Assembly: GCA_950295325.1 (NCBI GenBank)
Contig: OX485806.1
Coordinates: 13,952,001 to 14,016,000, forward strand
DNA: 64,000 nt
Source: Polytrichum commune
Taxonomy: Eukaryota; Streptophyta; Polytrichopsida; Polytrichales; Polytrichaceae
Direction of reading: 5' to 3'
The notes below the pieces were generated by a model that worked only from the letters and a program-made list of their open reading frames with translations, searched no databases and was not told the origin of the DNA. Made by a program: the position numbers and the translations under genes. Shown here piece by piece: positions 1 through 10,324 of this stretch; positions within the stretch are counted from its first letter, which is position 1; every line of letters begins with the position of its first letter.

Positions 1-1
1 T

Positions 2-214
2 ATGTACGGTATGGAGACACCAAGTGAGACCTCTTATAGTAGCGATACGGAATACACAAGTGATAGTTCAAGTGGTAGTATAGAGTCAACGGCACGGACT
101 CCATTTAGGAGAGGGATATCCTTAAGGGCTTGTGTAGCTAAAGCGGCCGGATGGACGTTAGAAGCAAACAAAGACAAAATAGCACCCGAGCATAAGGAGG
201 TTAAAATAACATAG
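2..214 (+). CDS. Possible terminal exon of an unidentified gene, cut by the window edge
   Basis: An open frame of 70 codons starts at the window edge and ends at a TAG at 212-214. The N-terminal part is rich in Ser, Thr and acidic residues, followed by a basic stretch (TPFRRGISLRACVAKAAGWT). The composition is less biased than random AT-rich sequence, and it lies just downstream (in minus orientation) of the transposase-like gene, so it may belong to the same element or to a neighbouring copy. No family is recognised. The frame may continue upstream outside the window, so the Met at the edge need not be the start. A competing minus-strand frame covers the same bases and looks less protein-like. 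Confidence 0.25.
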   Translation: MYGMETPSETSYSSDTEYTSDSSSGSIESTARTPFRRGISLRACVAKAAGWTLEANKDKIAPEHKEVKIT

Positions 215-929
215 TTAACTTGTGCATTCTCCACATACGTATTGAAATTGTACATTGAGTTGTTAAAAGTGAAATTCCAGTTAAATCCAAGACCACTTGA
301 AGGGTGAACCTTGCACTATGGACTCATCCAAGTCCAAATCCAATACCGCGGAGGAATGTGAGCCCAAACCCACTACTCGGACTACGGACGCTTAAGGGTG
401 GGGGGTTTGGCCTCACAGCCCAACATCGTTTGGCTGAGTTGGGTGGTAATCTTACAATGTGCCACTTGGAAGCAAGACAATCTGTCTCTAACACGGATGT
501 AGTATGAGCTACACCATGAATTGTAGAACTCAACGATTCCTCTATGCGTTGACGAGTTGCTCGGGTGTTCGGACGAGGAATGGAATAGTTCACTTTGTCG
601 GGTCGATGAGAGTCACAATCAGCACCCGGTGGTAGGTTGAGTTTGCGTTTGGTGGAACCAAAGAGCTCTGACCCTTCCAATGCACAATCTCTATTGTTGA
701 AGTTTTCTGCCCCTGGATAAGACTTCATGGCATCGGCCAACATTTTTGGATCTCCACACCTGGCAGCCGCTTTGAGTTTCAAGGATGCCGAATCAGGACC
801 TTTACCATCAGACCCCCCTTTCAACCATGTGCGGTAATTTGCAATTTGCATGAAGACACGGATCATGTCGTCCACTGTAGCTTCATATAAACAAGTCATC
901 TTGCTGCCGGACTATTGGAGCCATTTGTT

Positions 930-1300
930 GTGTACAGTCTCTGTAAGGTTGCATGTTGGCATTTCCGCACGCTCTTCTATTGTCATATCCTATGAACAAC
1001 ACACAAATACAAGGATAAGACAAACATAAGATAGATTATATATCTAGGTTTGGGTCGTTCAACCCAAAATGGCTGCCACGTTTGGGTCGAACGATCCAAA
1101 CTGCTTATAAGGTTTGGGTCGTTCGACCCAAACTGCCTACAAGGTTTGGATCGAACAACCCAAACTGCCTACAAGGTTTGGGTCGAACGACCCAAACTGT
1201 TTGTTGTTTGTTATGTACAGTCTCTGCAAGGTTGCATATTGGCATTCCCGCACGCTCTTTTATTGTCATATCCTATGAACAACACAGAAAGACAAAAATA
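930..1300. repeat. Duplicated intron-exon junction of the transposase gene
   Basis: About 100 bp around the exon 2 acceptor is present twice, at roughly 930-1030 and 1206-1312, with about 85-90% identity by eye. Both copies contain the acceptor and the codons for DMTI-ERA-MP-CNL-ETVHNK. The leftmost copy continues into the rest of exon 2 and is therefore the functional one; the other is a dead partial exon. An array of palindromes lies exactly between the two copies, so the duplication and the array arose together or one provoked the other. Confidence 0.7.
1047..1199. repeat. Palindrome array, family A (GTCGNNCGAC), five units
   Basis: There are five copies of a roughly 22-bp palindrome of the type TTTGGGTCGTTCGACCCAAA, separated by spacers of about 10 bp resembling TGCCTACAAG. 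The central dinucleotide alternates between TT and AA, so the symmetry is kept while the core varies. Some units carry single changes on one arm (GATCC, CAACC). The array sits in the intron of the minus-strand transposase gene. It could be binding sites for an element-encoded protein or a hairpin-forming RNA; the sequence alone does not decide. Confidence 0.85.
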
Positions 1301-3488
1301 AGAAAAACATAGGATATATTATATTGAATAATGAAGTTTGATATGTACTTACAAGTAGCATATGACCACCCCATTGTCTGTAACGAAAGTGCCAAAATCC
1401 CAACCACTCTGAAAGGCCAAGGATGCCTTCTTCGGAGGCAGCTCCAGATGACAACCACCAAGAACGAATAACATGGTACTTGGTCTCAGCGTCGTCCATT
1501 GTTTTCGCGTCTTTGTAATCCTTGCATATTTGTTTGTGTTGAAATTGCAATGATGGTTTGATATACTTTTGGGTCACCTTATCCAAGCTTGCGGACCAAT
1601 GGAAAAAACATGTACGCTCACGTGCAACCATGGGTAGACTTGGATCACCATCCCCGTAAATCGCCTTCACCGCATTCCAATTAGCTTGAGCACTATCAGC
1701 CATAAACCCTTTGAAGTTTACGTTTGGTACATCATTATCTGCCATGACAGCATTCAAATTTTCCCAAAAGAGAATTTGCGCTGCACCATCTTCAGATTGC
1801 ATGTCACAACACGCAATAGTCAACACTTTACAGTATCGACTGTCGTACACATGGCAAGCTATGGTCGTCCAGTCCTTCAAACGTTTGACATGGTCAAACA
1901 TAATCCATGAATTATCCATATCCCCACTGACTTGCATCATCTTCACAAGATCCACACCACTACCTGGAAGGTCTACAGACATCTTGAAAACAAACACTTT
2001 GTCCTTTGACTGCCCTGGGAACCGACTACCATGGACGAATTTGAAAGCATAGTGGTCTTTGAGCGCCATAATACTATCCATAGTTCCCATTCCACTACGC
2101 AAAAAACGCTTTGATCCATATACAAAGTTACGACAATTTGGAGAGGCAAGAGTGCTGAATTTGTCCATGACGACCTCTAGGGATGAACCAACCAAGTGAT
2201 GGCCTTCGACATTTGCGGGAGATTTGAGAAGGTAATCGGCCAAGAATTGTTTGCTCGCCGCCATAACTATGACTGAATTTTTTCCTGTGGGTGTTTTCAA
2301 TACTTCATTTGCAACGCATTGGTATGCCATGTCTAATGATTCACGGCATGTGCCATTGGCCACAGGGTGATCATGTACACCAAGATGAATGCAAGCCCTG
2401 AACATTCCAACGGATGTGGAGTGAATGTATATGATTCGAGCATTACACAAAGCAATGCACACAGGTGTGGAACGACATACCTTACACTCGACAGTGGACT
2501 TAGTAGGGGGAACAACACCCATAGCAAATGGGATAGGAGTTGAACCAACCCATTCAGTGTTGTTCCGGAGGCCCCCATTGCGATTCATGTAATCACAGTA
2601 GTCATTATGACATTGGAGATGACCATCACAAGTAGAGCGCCGGAAGGACAGTCTAAAATCATTTTGGATATTCGTGGTTTTGGTGGTGCACCAAGGGTGA
2701 CCGTCGCACATCTTGTCCATGCCGTCCATTGAGCGACCATACGTATTTGGAGCTTTGAATGCCACAAGAGGCAAGAGAAATAAAACATCACCATTAAAAG
2801 AAGATGGTAAGTACTTGACTTCACGAACATCTATACTGTCAAAATCAATGGATGCAAGATCGGACTTTGATCTTCTTCTTGACTTTGTCAGCTTCAAGGC
2901 ATCAACCATAGTTAACCCTGTAGATGAAGGTGAAGGGTGTAGTGGAGGACGTTGAGAAGGTGAGATTTGGGGAACCACCTTCTTGTACATAAGACCGCAA
3001 GGGAATTTGGCTACATGTATAGGAAGTTGGGAAGGAGTAGAATGAACACTTCTAAATGGAAATGGCGATGTGTTTGAAAGATCAATAGATGCACAAATGT
3101 CATCTTCTGAATCTGATAGCACAAATACACTATTATCAAGGGGTTCCACCTTAACAGGTGTGATAGAGGGAATTTGAACTGTGGATGTACCGGATTCGTT
3201 TGTCAAAATGACAGTTGAAGCTTGCATTTGAGACTCAGAAAGTCCTATCACCCTAAACGAACCAGGTCCTAAAATCCAGATAAAACCAACATCAATTCTA
3301 TTTTTTGGAACCAAAACCGTTTCATAAACCTTTCCATCTGCAGAGTACATCTCATGCTCTAAATACATGGTTCATATCTGGAGGTTGAATCTCAAACTAA
3401 GTAAATCCTCTGAAACACTCACATGACCATCATCTTGTTGTGGCAAGATGAAGGGAACAAAAGATCCATCAGCTCTAATGGTAGCCAT

Positions 3489-4010
3489 AGAAAATCAAAA
3501 GAACATATGAACAATACATCACAAAAATATGGGGTGAATGTTGCTTTTGTATAGAGTTGTGTGAGGAAATGAATGGAAATGAAAACGTGTGATACAATAA
3601 TGGATGGAGATGAAAGCGTGTGATACATAGCATCTAATAATACAGAAATGGACATAATACAATAATAGTCAGAGACTATTTACGAGCAAGATGTACACAA
3701 AACGGCGTCAAATACTAAAAGGATTGGTAGAAATTTAAAATATATATATGTGGACTGACGCAGATGTAGAGAGAATTAAAATTGGTTGGAAAAATAAATT
3801 ATTGATCATTATGAATAGAACAAAGTAGGTGTCAGAAAATTTTGGCGGATATAACAAAAATAAACACATAATGACAAACGAGTTGAAATATCTCGTTCAT
3901 TGAACGCCAATTACAAAATGTGATCATAATATACGCCGGATTTTGTGAGATAGATACATTGGAAGAATAAATGATAGTACCTGATAGAAAACATATCATA
4001 GACACCAACG
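3489..4010. promoter_or_regulatory. Divergent intergenic region between transposase-like and methyltransferase-like genes
   Basis: These 522 bp separate the start of the minus-strand gene from the start of the plus-strand gene. The region is AT-rich with TATATATA-like stretches near 3740 and contains no family A or B palindrome. A shared bidirectional promoter is the simplest reading, by position only. Confidence 0.4.
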
Positions 4011-4344
4011 ATGGTAGACGATGTAGAGAGACCACCCGTGAGGCCGAAGAGAAGACGTAGGAAAGCTTTGTATTTCACTTCCGAGAAAAAGAGGTTAAGA
4101 CTTAGTGTGGAAAAGAATGATGCAAAAAAGGAAGGGAAAAAAAACTTGTTGAGTACGGTAGAAGAAACTATGAAGACATTGGATTTTGATGCGATGGAGG
4201 ATGATGAAGGTGCAAAGAGCAAAGAAGATGTAGACGATCGTATATCAGAGTCCGAATTGAAGACGGGTTCAAAGAAGACGACAAACAAAAAGGTAAGTCA
4301 GTTCAACGTTCACATAATTTGATAGTACATAAGTTGTAAGTTAG

Positions 4345-4920
4345 GACGGAGAACCTTGTACGTTCACTCACATGTCATGTAGTAGCAATTTATAGAGGTT
4401 ATAAATTGGAGAGGAGAAACCCTATACGTTAATGCACATGGTATATAACAGAAATTTAGGAAGGCTAGAAGTCAGGAGGAGAACGCACAGGGTTTATAAG
4501 AACAACTTAAGAGACGAGAAGTTGGGAGGCGAAACCATGTGCGTTCACGCACATGGTTTATAAGAGCAACTTAAGAGGCGAGAAGTTGGGAGGTGAAACC
4601 TTGTACGTTAACGCACAGGGTTTATAAGAACAACTTAGGAGGCAAAAAGTTGGAAGGCGAAACCCTGTGCGTTAACGCACATGGTTTATAAGAGCAACTT
4701 AGGAAGGCCAAAGTTGGGAGGAGAAACCATGTGCGTTAACGCACAGGGTTTATAAGCGCAACTTAGGAAGCCCAAAGTTGGGAGGAGAAACCCTGTGCGT
4801 TAACGCACAGGGTTTGTAAGCGCAACTTAGGAAGGCCAAAGTTGGGAGGTAAAACCCTGTGCGTTAACGCACAGGGTTTGTAAGAGCAATTTAGGAAGGC
4901 CAAAGTTGGGAGGTAAAACG
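4345..4920. repeat. Tandem array of 63-bp units with palindrome family B (TGCGTTAACGCA)
   Basis: About eight or nine head-to-tail units of about 63 bp each combine a 28-bp perfect or near-perfect palindrome (core CTGTGCGTTAACGCACAG inside AAACC...GGTTT) with a 35-bp spacer like GCGCAACTTAGGAAGGCC. The most 3' units are nearly identical, while the 5' units are diverged (GTACGTTCAC, CATACGTTAATG), so the array grew at its 3' end. It lies in the inferred intron 1 of the methyltransferase-like gene. Confidence 0.9.
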
Positions 4921-5335
4921 ACTAGGAGAGCCTAAAATTAAAACAAATATCTATTGTATGAATTTAAATCGATGTTCACAACATAGGAGCAAGAAAACTA
5001 TTCAAAACGAGGTTAGAATGCAAGAAATGACAAATATGACTATTCAAATACTCATGCAATACGTTATAGGAGCTAGAAAATGACACAAAATAGTATAAAT
5101 TGTTTTTTGCCCCGAAACCCAAAATCTACGAGGTGGCCCAAAACAAGGAAATAGATAGAAGAATGAGAAAAGAAAATCATTTCAAACCAAAACAAAATAT
5201 GAGAAGAATTTGTAGCTACGGAGATTTAGATAATATAGCATTTTATTTTATTTTTTATCCCATTAGCATTTTTTTCCAGATTTTACAAGTTTTGGCAAAT
5301 CTACGAAAACTTTTTTTTCAAATTCACGTCTCGGC

Positions 5336-5417
5336 CCTGTGCGTTAACGCACAGGGTCTACGTACTAACGCACAGGCCTTATGTGCTAACGCACAACGTG
5401 TATGCGGTAACGCATAG
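5336..5417. repeat. Cluster of family B sites and half-sites
   Basis: One complete TGCGTTAACGCA palindrome is followed by three degenerate sites (GTACTAACGCACAGG, GTGCTAACGCACAAC, GCGGTAACGCATAG) that keep the right half better than the left. This looks like decay from repeated copies. Confidence 0.75.
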
Positions 5418-5419
5418 TG

Positions 5420-5550
5420 GCTAGAAAGCTGCCAGCGCAGACCCTGTGCGTTAACGCATAGGGTCTACTTGCCTAGCCAGAGGCTTCGCAAAGTTGGGCA
5501 AGTAGACCCTGTGCGTTAACGCACAGGGTCTACGCTGGCAATTTTCTAGC
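5420..5550. repeat. Nested inverted repeat built from two family B palindromes
   Basis: Two arms of about 54 bp (5420-5473 and 5497-5550) are inverted relative to each other around a 23-bp loop with only a few mismatches. Each arm contains a complete family B palindrome, so the segment is a palindrome of palindromes and could form a long hairpin with a secondary cruciform in each arm. It lies within the inferred intron 1 of the methyltransferase-like gene. Confidence 0.85.
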
Positions 5551-5763
5551 GGCTATGCGGGGCCACGAAGAGCCATGCTAAATATGGGTGCAGGGACAAG
5601 TAGTACAAATTGCCACAACCCCAAAGCATTCAGTCTTTCTTCTCTCCTCCGTCGGACCTGAGCTCATCGCTGCAAGCTCTCTCATCAACAGGTGCAGTAC
5701 AAGGTTTGTTTGCACTTTCGTGGTGATTGGGTAATTGCGCATAATCAGGCGTAAATTGCGGAC

Positions 5764-5914
5764 AGTTTGGGTCGGCCGACCCAAACTGTGAGCATGGTTT
5801 GGGTCGAATGACCCAAACTGTCTACCTAGTTTGGGTCGGCCGACCGAAACTGTGAGTATGGTTTGGGTCGGTCGACCCAAACTGTCTACCTAGTTTGGGT
5901 CGAACGACCCAAAC
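5764..5914. repeat. Palindrome array, family A, five units
   Basis: Five palindromes of the TTTGGGTCGNNCGACCCAAA type are separated by alternating spacers GTGAGCATG and GTCTACCTA. Core dinucleotides vary between GC, AT, GT and AA. It has the same unit count and geometry as the array at 1047-1199 but different spacers. A further single family B palindrome follows at about 5952-5981. Confidence 0.85.
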
Positions 5915-8900
5915 CTCGCGTCCAACTTTGTTAGACCTGTAGTTGGACGTACAGACCCTGTGCGTTAACGTACAGGGTCTGGCCTTGTAGTTTTGGGGTG
6001 AGCGGCCACCCTAATCGTACAATATTTAAAGGTGCAAATGACTGTGTCTAGAATAATTTTTGTTGTTCTTCCCTGTGTTCGTGGTATTCTGTTGTTATTG
6101 TTGTTGCTATTGCTGTTGTTTTTGTAATGTTATTGCTAATGTGTTGCTACTTGTTTTGGAATATTTATGAAACTTATTTCATTTGTTTTAGGACCAATCA
6201 ATGGATTTGGAAAGAACGACTCCTATTTGTACTGATGATGATTCCATAATACATTCAACTTAAGATCGTCCATCTCAACAAGTTCATCATCATCAGGACA
6301 TATCGTCAAATCTTCATAATAAGAAATAAAATAAAATAAATGAATCCCTCGATAATTTTGACTCGGATGAAGATAATGAAGGTGACAATTAAACTTATCA
6401 AGAGAAAGTGTTGGAGCTTACGAACAAACGAAAGGTCAATTCCACTTCCACAATTTCTTCAATCCCTGCTGGACCTAATGCTCGCTTGCGTGTACCCTTA
6501 TGTCGCATGGTTCCTATGCCGATTGTGCGTCCTGCTTTGAAGGGTGACATTACTAAATTGGAGGCTGATTATTTTAATGGTTATCGTAATGGTGATTGTG
6601 TGTTTTATATATCGTCCACCGATTCTAAGGAAAACTTTCAATTCGTGGATGATGAGGTTCGCACTTCTTGGAGCCCAAATTGGGCTCAAGCCAATGCCCT
6701 ATTTGAATTTCAATTGGATACAGATTTGTCATTGACGTCATACAAGAACAAGATGTTTTTTATATAGGATGGCAATCACAGATTTCTTGTTTGGAAAAAT
6801 TATATTGACCGCGTATATACCGAAGATTATGAACGTCATGTCTTTGTGGATTCTATCATTTTGGCGCCCGAGCCTGACGACATTCCAAGTTTGTTGACTG
6901 CTATGTATGACATCAACAAGTAATGTTCTTACCTATTTTTTTACACTTATTTCTAGTTTATATTTTGTTTTCCAAATTATATCATCATGAATCTAATCAA
7001 TTTAATGTTTCTTTTAGGTCAACCGAAAATTCTCACGTATCCACCAATTTGGTGCATACTTTATATCGGATGCAAAGTATTGGCACCATGCCTTTGACTT
7101 CCCTCAGAAAGCAACTGGATCCAAAGAGTTATAAACGATGTGAGAAGAAGTCCGTCGAAACTTGGTATTCTTTGACACGACCAATTTTTTTGGATTACAT
7201 GTACAGTGTAAGTTCTTCTACCATTGCTAATATGTGCCTTATGTTTATTAACCTTCATTTTACATTACATCTATATGAACTTATAAATATTGACTTTTGT
7301 TTGATTTTTCAGCAAGAACTTGCTGAGGCTAGCGATATTGCTCTCAACCAGTACAATGAAAGTCATCCTCTTGAACGGACATCAGACGGAGTTTCAAAAG
7401 CAATGTCCGCAGCTGTCAACAAAAAACGTGCAATGTTATCTTCTAGTTTTACGAAATAACTAGCGATTGCCGATATCAACCTTACCTCTGCTGTCCTTTA
7501 AGAAGTTAAGCACCATTGGGGTTGATTTTCGGTGCCTGAAATGCTACAAGAGAAACTTCATCGTGTTGCTGTCAGTAATGTGGATGCAAAAATCAAAGTT
7601 GGATGGCTCAAGCTTTGGAATGGCAATAGATTTGACAAAGATGCATTGCATTTCCCGAAATCGCCCCTCTCTGATTCTGCACTTGATGATTGGTTATCAA
7701 AGTCTACATATTGGGCACAGTTGGAAAAAGAGGCTATCGAAGAGCTTCAAAGTATTCTTTCATCTCCTCTTGAGTTGCCTGCAGATGTGCCTACTCTCTC
7801 CGAGTATATCCAAACCTGGAAGTTTGCGGCTTTCAATTCAATATTCTATCGTGAATTCCAAAGCGGAAAAGTTAAAAAACACAACGGTTGGGATGAGCAA
7901 CCTAATATTGATCTTGCTATGAAACGTGTATTATACAGGTACAACCTAATCTTATTATTTTTTTGATTTTTTTTATTCCATTTGTCAAATTGCCATGGAA
8001 TATTTGACTTACAATATTTTTGTGTGTAGGTATTTTTTATATGTTTTGATTCCACATAAATGTGTTATAGGGGAACCTCGTTTTTTCCCAAATTGGCGTG
8101 ACACTGGTGCAGGAGATTCATGCATGTTCACTACTGAGATTTGTTTGGATTGGTCGCTCCCACACTATGAGGATTGTGGTTGGTATCTTGATTGTCCTAA
8201 GGATGCATGTCCGTCAAGTGAAAAGACAATCCGTCAGATAAATGATGCTAAAAATGTGGATCCTCGTAATACTGCAATTTTGCAAGCACAAATTGTATAG
8301 CTTAAACTTAGAGAGCCAGAACCAAAAGAGACAAAACGTCGTAAGAGGAAACATGTTCCTGAAACCAAAATACAAGATTAATCGGAAATTTGACAACATG
8401 AAGAATTGCTTGTTCTTTCCAATGATTTGGATAAGAATCCACTTGGAGGCGAAAGTTCAAAGTCTGGGTGCGATGTATTGGAATTCCATTACTTGAGCAC
8501 CTATAACGCTATTCATCGTGCGCCAACGAATGTTTTGAGAAAAGAGTTATTCATACTGAAGAACTTTCTCACGCTCTCTTTTGCTCGATCTACTGCTGTC
8601 AAGAACAAGTCTGAAGGGGTTGAAGTAGGCCCTCCTGAGTGGATCTAATGGCGGACATTTCTTGAAAACGTAAGTATTATTGTTTTGGTATTTTCTGTAA
8701 TGTTCTTACTTTCATTTGGATTTTATTTTGTGTCTTATATTGTGATATGTTGTGGTATTTCAGTTTAAAGACAATCGCGAATTTCATGTCATGGGAAGTC
8801 CGACTCCATTTGCCGTTGACTTGGTTTTTCTGCAATTTCCCGACGGTCTTGACTTCAACCTCTCCAATAGACCTGCTGAAATTCCTCTTTAGAATAAATA

Positions 8901-10019
8901 TGACAAGAACTGGATGGTTGCAACAATGTCCTTGTGCAAGTCCATCTTGTCTGATGATGGCGTCCTCATAGTATTTTCTGCTATCGATATGCAAACCAAG
9001 AAGGTTTTGAATTCAACCTTACACAACGGCAACATGAAAGTTCTTAGGACTTTTATTTGCCTCAATTCGTACATGGTGTTCAAGGATCCGGAGTCTCCAA
9101 CCTACACCGTAAGTATAACATATCACAATTGTTTCTATTTAATTATTTTGGTGTTATTTGCATTGTATATAGTTTTAACACAATTTATATTTTTTTGTAG
9201 ACTCCGGCATTTATGGCTCATGTCTTGGTAAGGGATTTTACTACCACAAAATCCACGAGACAACCAAACGCCACTTTTTTTGGCACTGGATTGAAAAGCA
9301 AAAACTTGCTTTTCAATTTTGTGGATGAAAAAAACATGCTTCTTCAAAAATCGGGAAGACCTTGGAGGGGGCCATATCAAAAATCGCCACGTTTTTTTCA
9401 AGATCTTATTGAATTGTTTACACCATCGAATGGACGCGTTGTTGATTTGACATGTTCCACTGGAGTTTCTATCCTAGCAACACGCGCATGTGGCAGACAT
9501 CTTCTTGGATTTGAGGGTGATAATGACATGTTTGAGCACATATTGAAACCGCTTTTGGAAAACGTTTTGAAAGAGGGGTCATCTAAGGAGAATATACAAG
9601 ATCTCACAAAAGAAGATGATAACCTCTCAGATGAGGAGATGCTTGAATTTGAGTGTGAGTAAGTTTTAATACAATAAATTTTTATTCAATTCATTCGTTT
9701 CATTCAATTCATTGGTTCATTTTTATTTCTTCACATTATTTACATGTTTCATCGATTTGATTTCAGGAATACGATTGGAAAGAGGACATGTCTCCCGTTT
9801 TGGGCACATAGACAATTCTTACGAAGTCCAAGCCGTAGCCCGCGTCTCCCATCATATGCCGAGAATGTTGCAATTGCAATGTTGAATCTCGAAGATTCGG
9901 ATCCAAATGAAGAATCTTGCTATAGTTCCAAAATCAATTCGCAATGCAAAGGTGCTCGAATATATATAGATGACGAGGCAAAAGATAGTTTCATGTCTAG
10001 TGCTACTACTGATGAATAA

Positions 10020-10286
10020 AATTTTGGACTTCATGTTGTTTATCCTTCTCAACCCTCTTATTACTAAATCCTAAAATCATCATTTTTAAGGCCACAATTC
10101 CACGGTTATAGGATATTGGTGGCCCTATTACCAAAATTTTCATCTTCCTCACTGCTCATAAGTTACCGCTCATCGCTCACCGCTCATAAGATAGCACTCC
10201 CCACTTATTAATCATGTATGGCATGAAGCATACTTGGCTTTCTCAAGGAAAATGTGTTTATATATATTTGTGTGTGTGTGATGTGG

Positions 10287-10324
<38 letters not shown>

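Larger units (their letters stand above)
324..3488 (-). pseudogene. MULE-like transposase gene, two exons, two in-frame stops
   Basis: Exon 1 runs from the ATG at 3486-3488 to 1353, exon 2 from 989 to 324. The upstream start is preferred because the frame from 3488 encodes a conserved-looking N terminus (ADGSFVPFILPQQDDG) that continues into the long 700-codon frame after one TGA at 3372-3374. The donor after 1353 is a perfect GTAAGT and the acceptor is CATAG before 989; both junctions are phase 0. The N-terminal third is Ser/Pro-rich and acidic; the C-terminal half has a MULE-type transposase core (acidic residues in CCDMQSEDGA, FMADSAQANWNAV, then CFFHWSASLDKV). Exon 2 continues with a conserved CNLTETVHNKWLQ block and ends in a basic tail. 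A TAG at 912-914 follows LQ, where related plant proteins, as I remember them, have another Gln. I infer a decayed Mutator-like transposase or a domesticated relative; two stops make it a pseudogene unless suppressed. Confidence 0.6.
4011..10019 (+). pseudogene. Element-borne beta-class N4/N6 DNA methyltransferase-like gene, eight exons, twelve in-frame stops
   Basis: Exons by splice signals and phase: 4011-4292, 6192-6919, 7018-7207, 7313-7938, 8030-8669, 8764-9108, 9201-9658, 9767-10019. All introns are GT-AG, every phase joins, and the total is 1,173 codons plus TGA-free end at TAA 10017-10019. Exon 1 has a nuclear-signal-like RPKRRRRK and is acidic. Exons 2-5 have no family I can name. 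Exon 6 has the region matching motif IV of amino-methyltransferases, but with LQFPDG where DPPYG is usual, followed by KNWMVATMSLCKSILSDDGV (partner of the WL..... LKPGG region). Exon 7 has KSPRFFQDLIELFTPSNG then VVDLTCSTGVSILATRACGR and a GFEGD acidic end, matching the C-terminal motif I of the permuted beta class (LDPFAGSGT...GIE.D). In-frame stops lie at 6261, 6327, 6390, 6765, 7457, 7499, 7523, 8298, 8379, 8391, 8646 and 8890. The fold is likely; activity is doubtful. Confidence 0.6.

Noticed and set aside
1050-1312. Open frames through the family A palindrome array on the plus strand
   Set aside because: The frames repeat the palindrome units in translation and end in non-conserved sequence; they are by-products of the tandem repeats.
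4345-4920. CRISPR-like array because of regular palindromic repeats
   Set aside because: The spacers are repeats of the same sequence rather than unique, there are no cas genes, and the context is a eukaryotic intron.
5578-5880. Minus-strand 100-codon frame through the second family A array
   Set aside because: Again a translation of the palindromes, and it lies in the inferred intron of the plus-strand gene.
6201-10019. Alternative genetic code reading stops as Gln
   Set aside because: TAG and TAA terminate the DUF3326, RUP-like and other frames normally, and TGA would also need reassignment; C-to-T decay is simpler.
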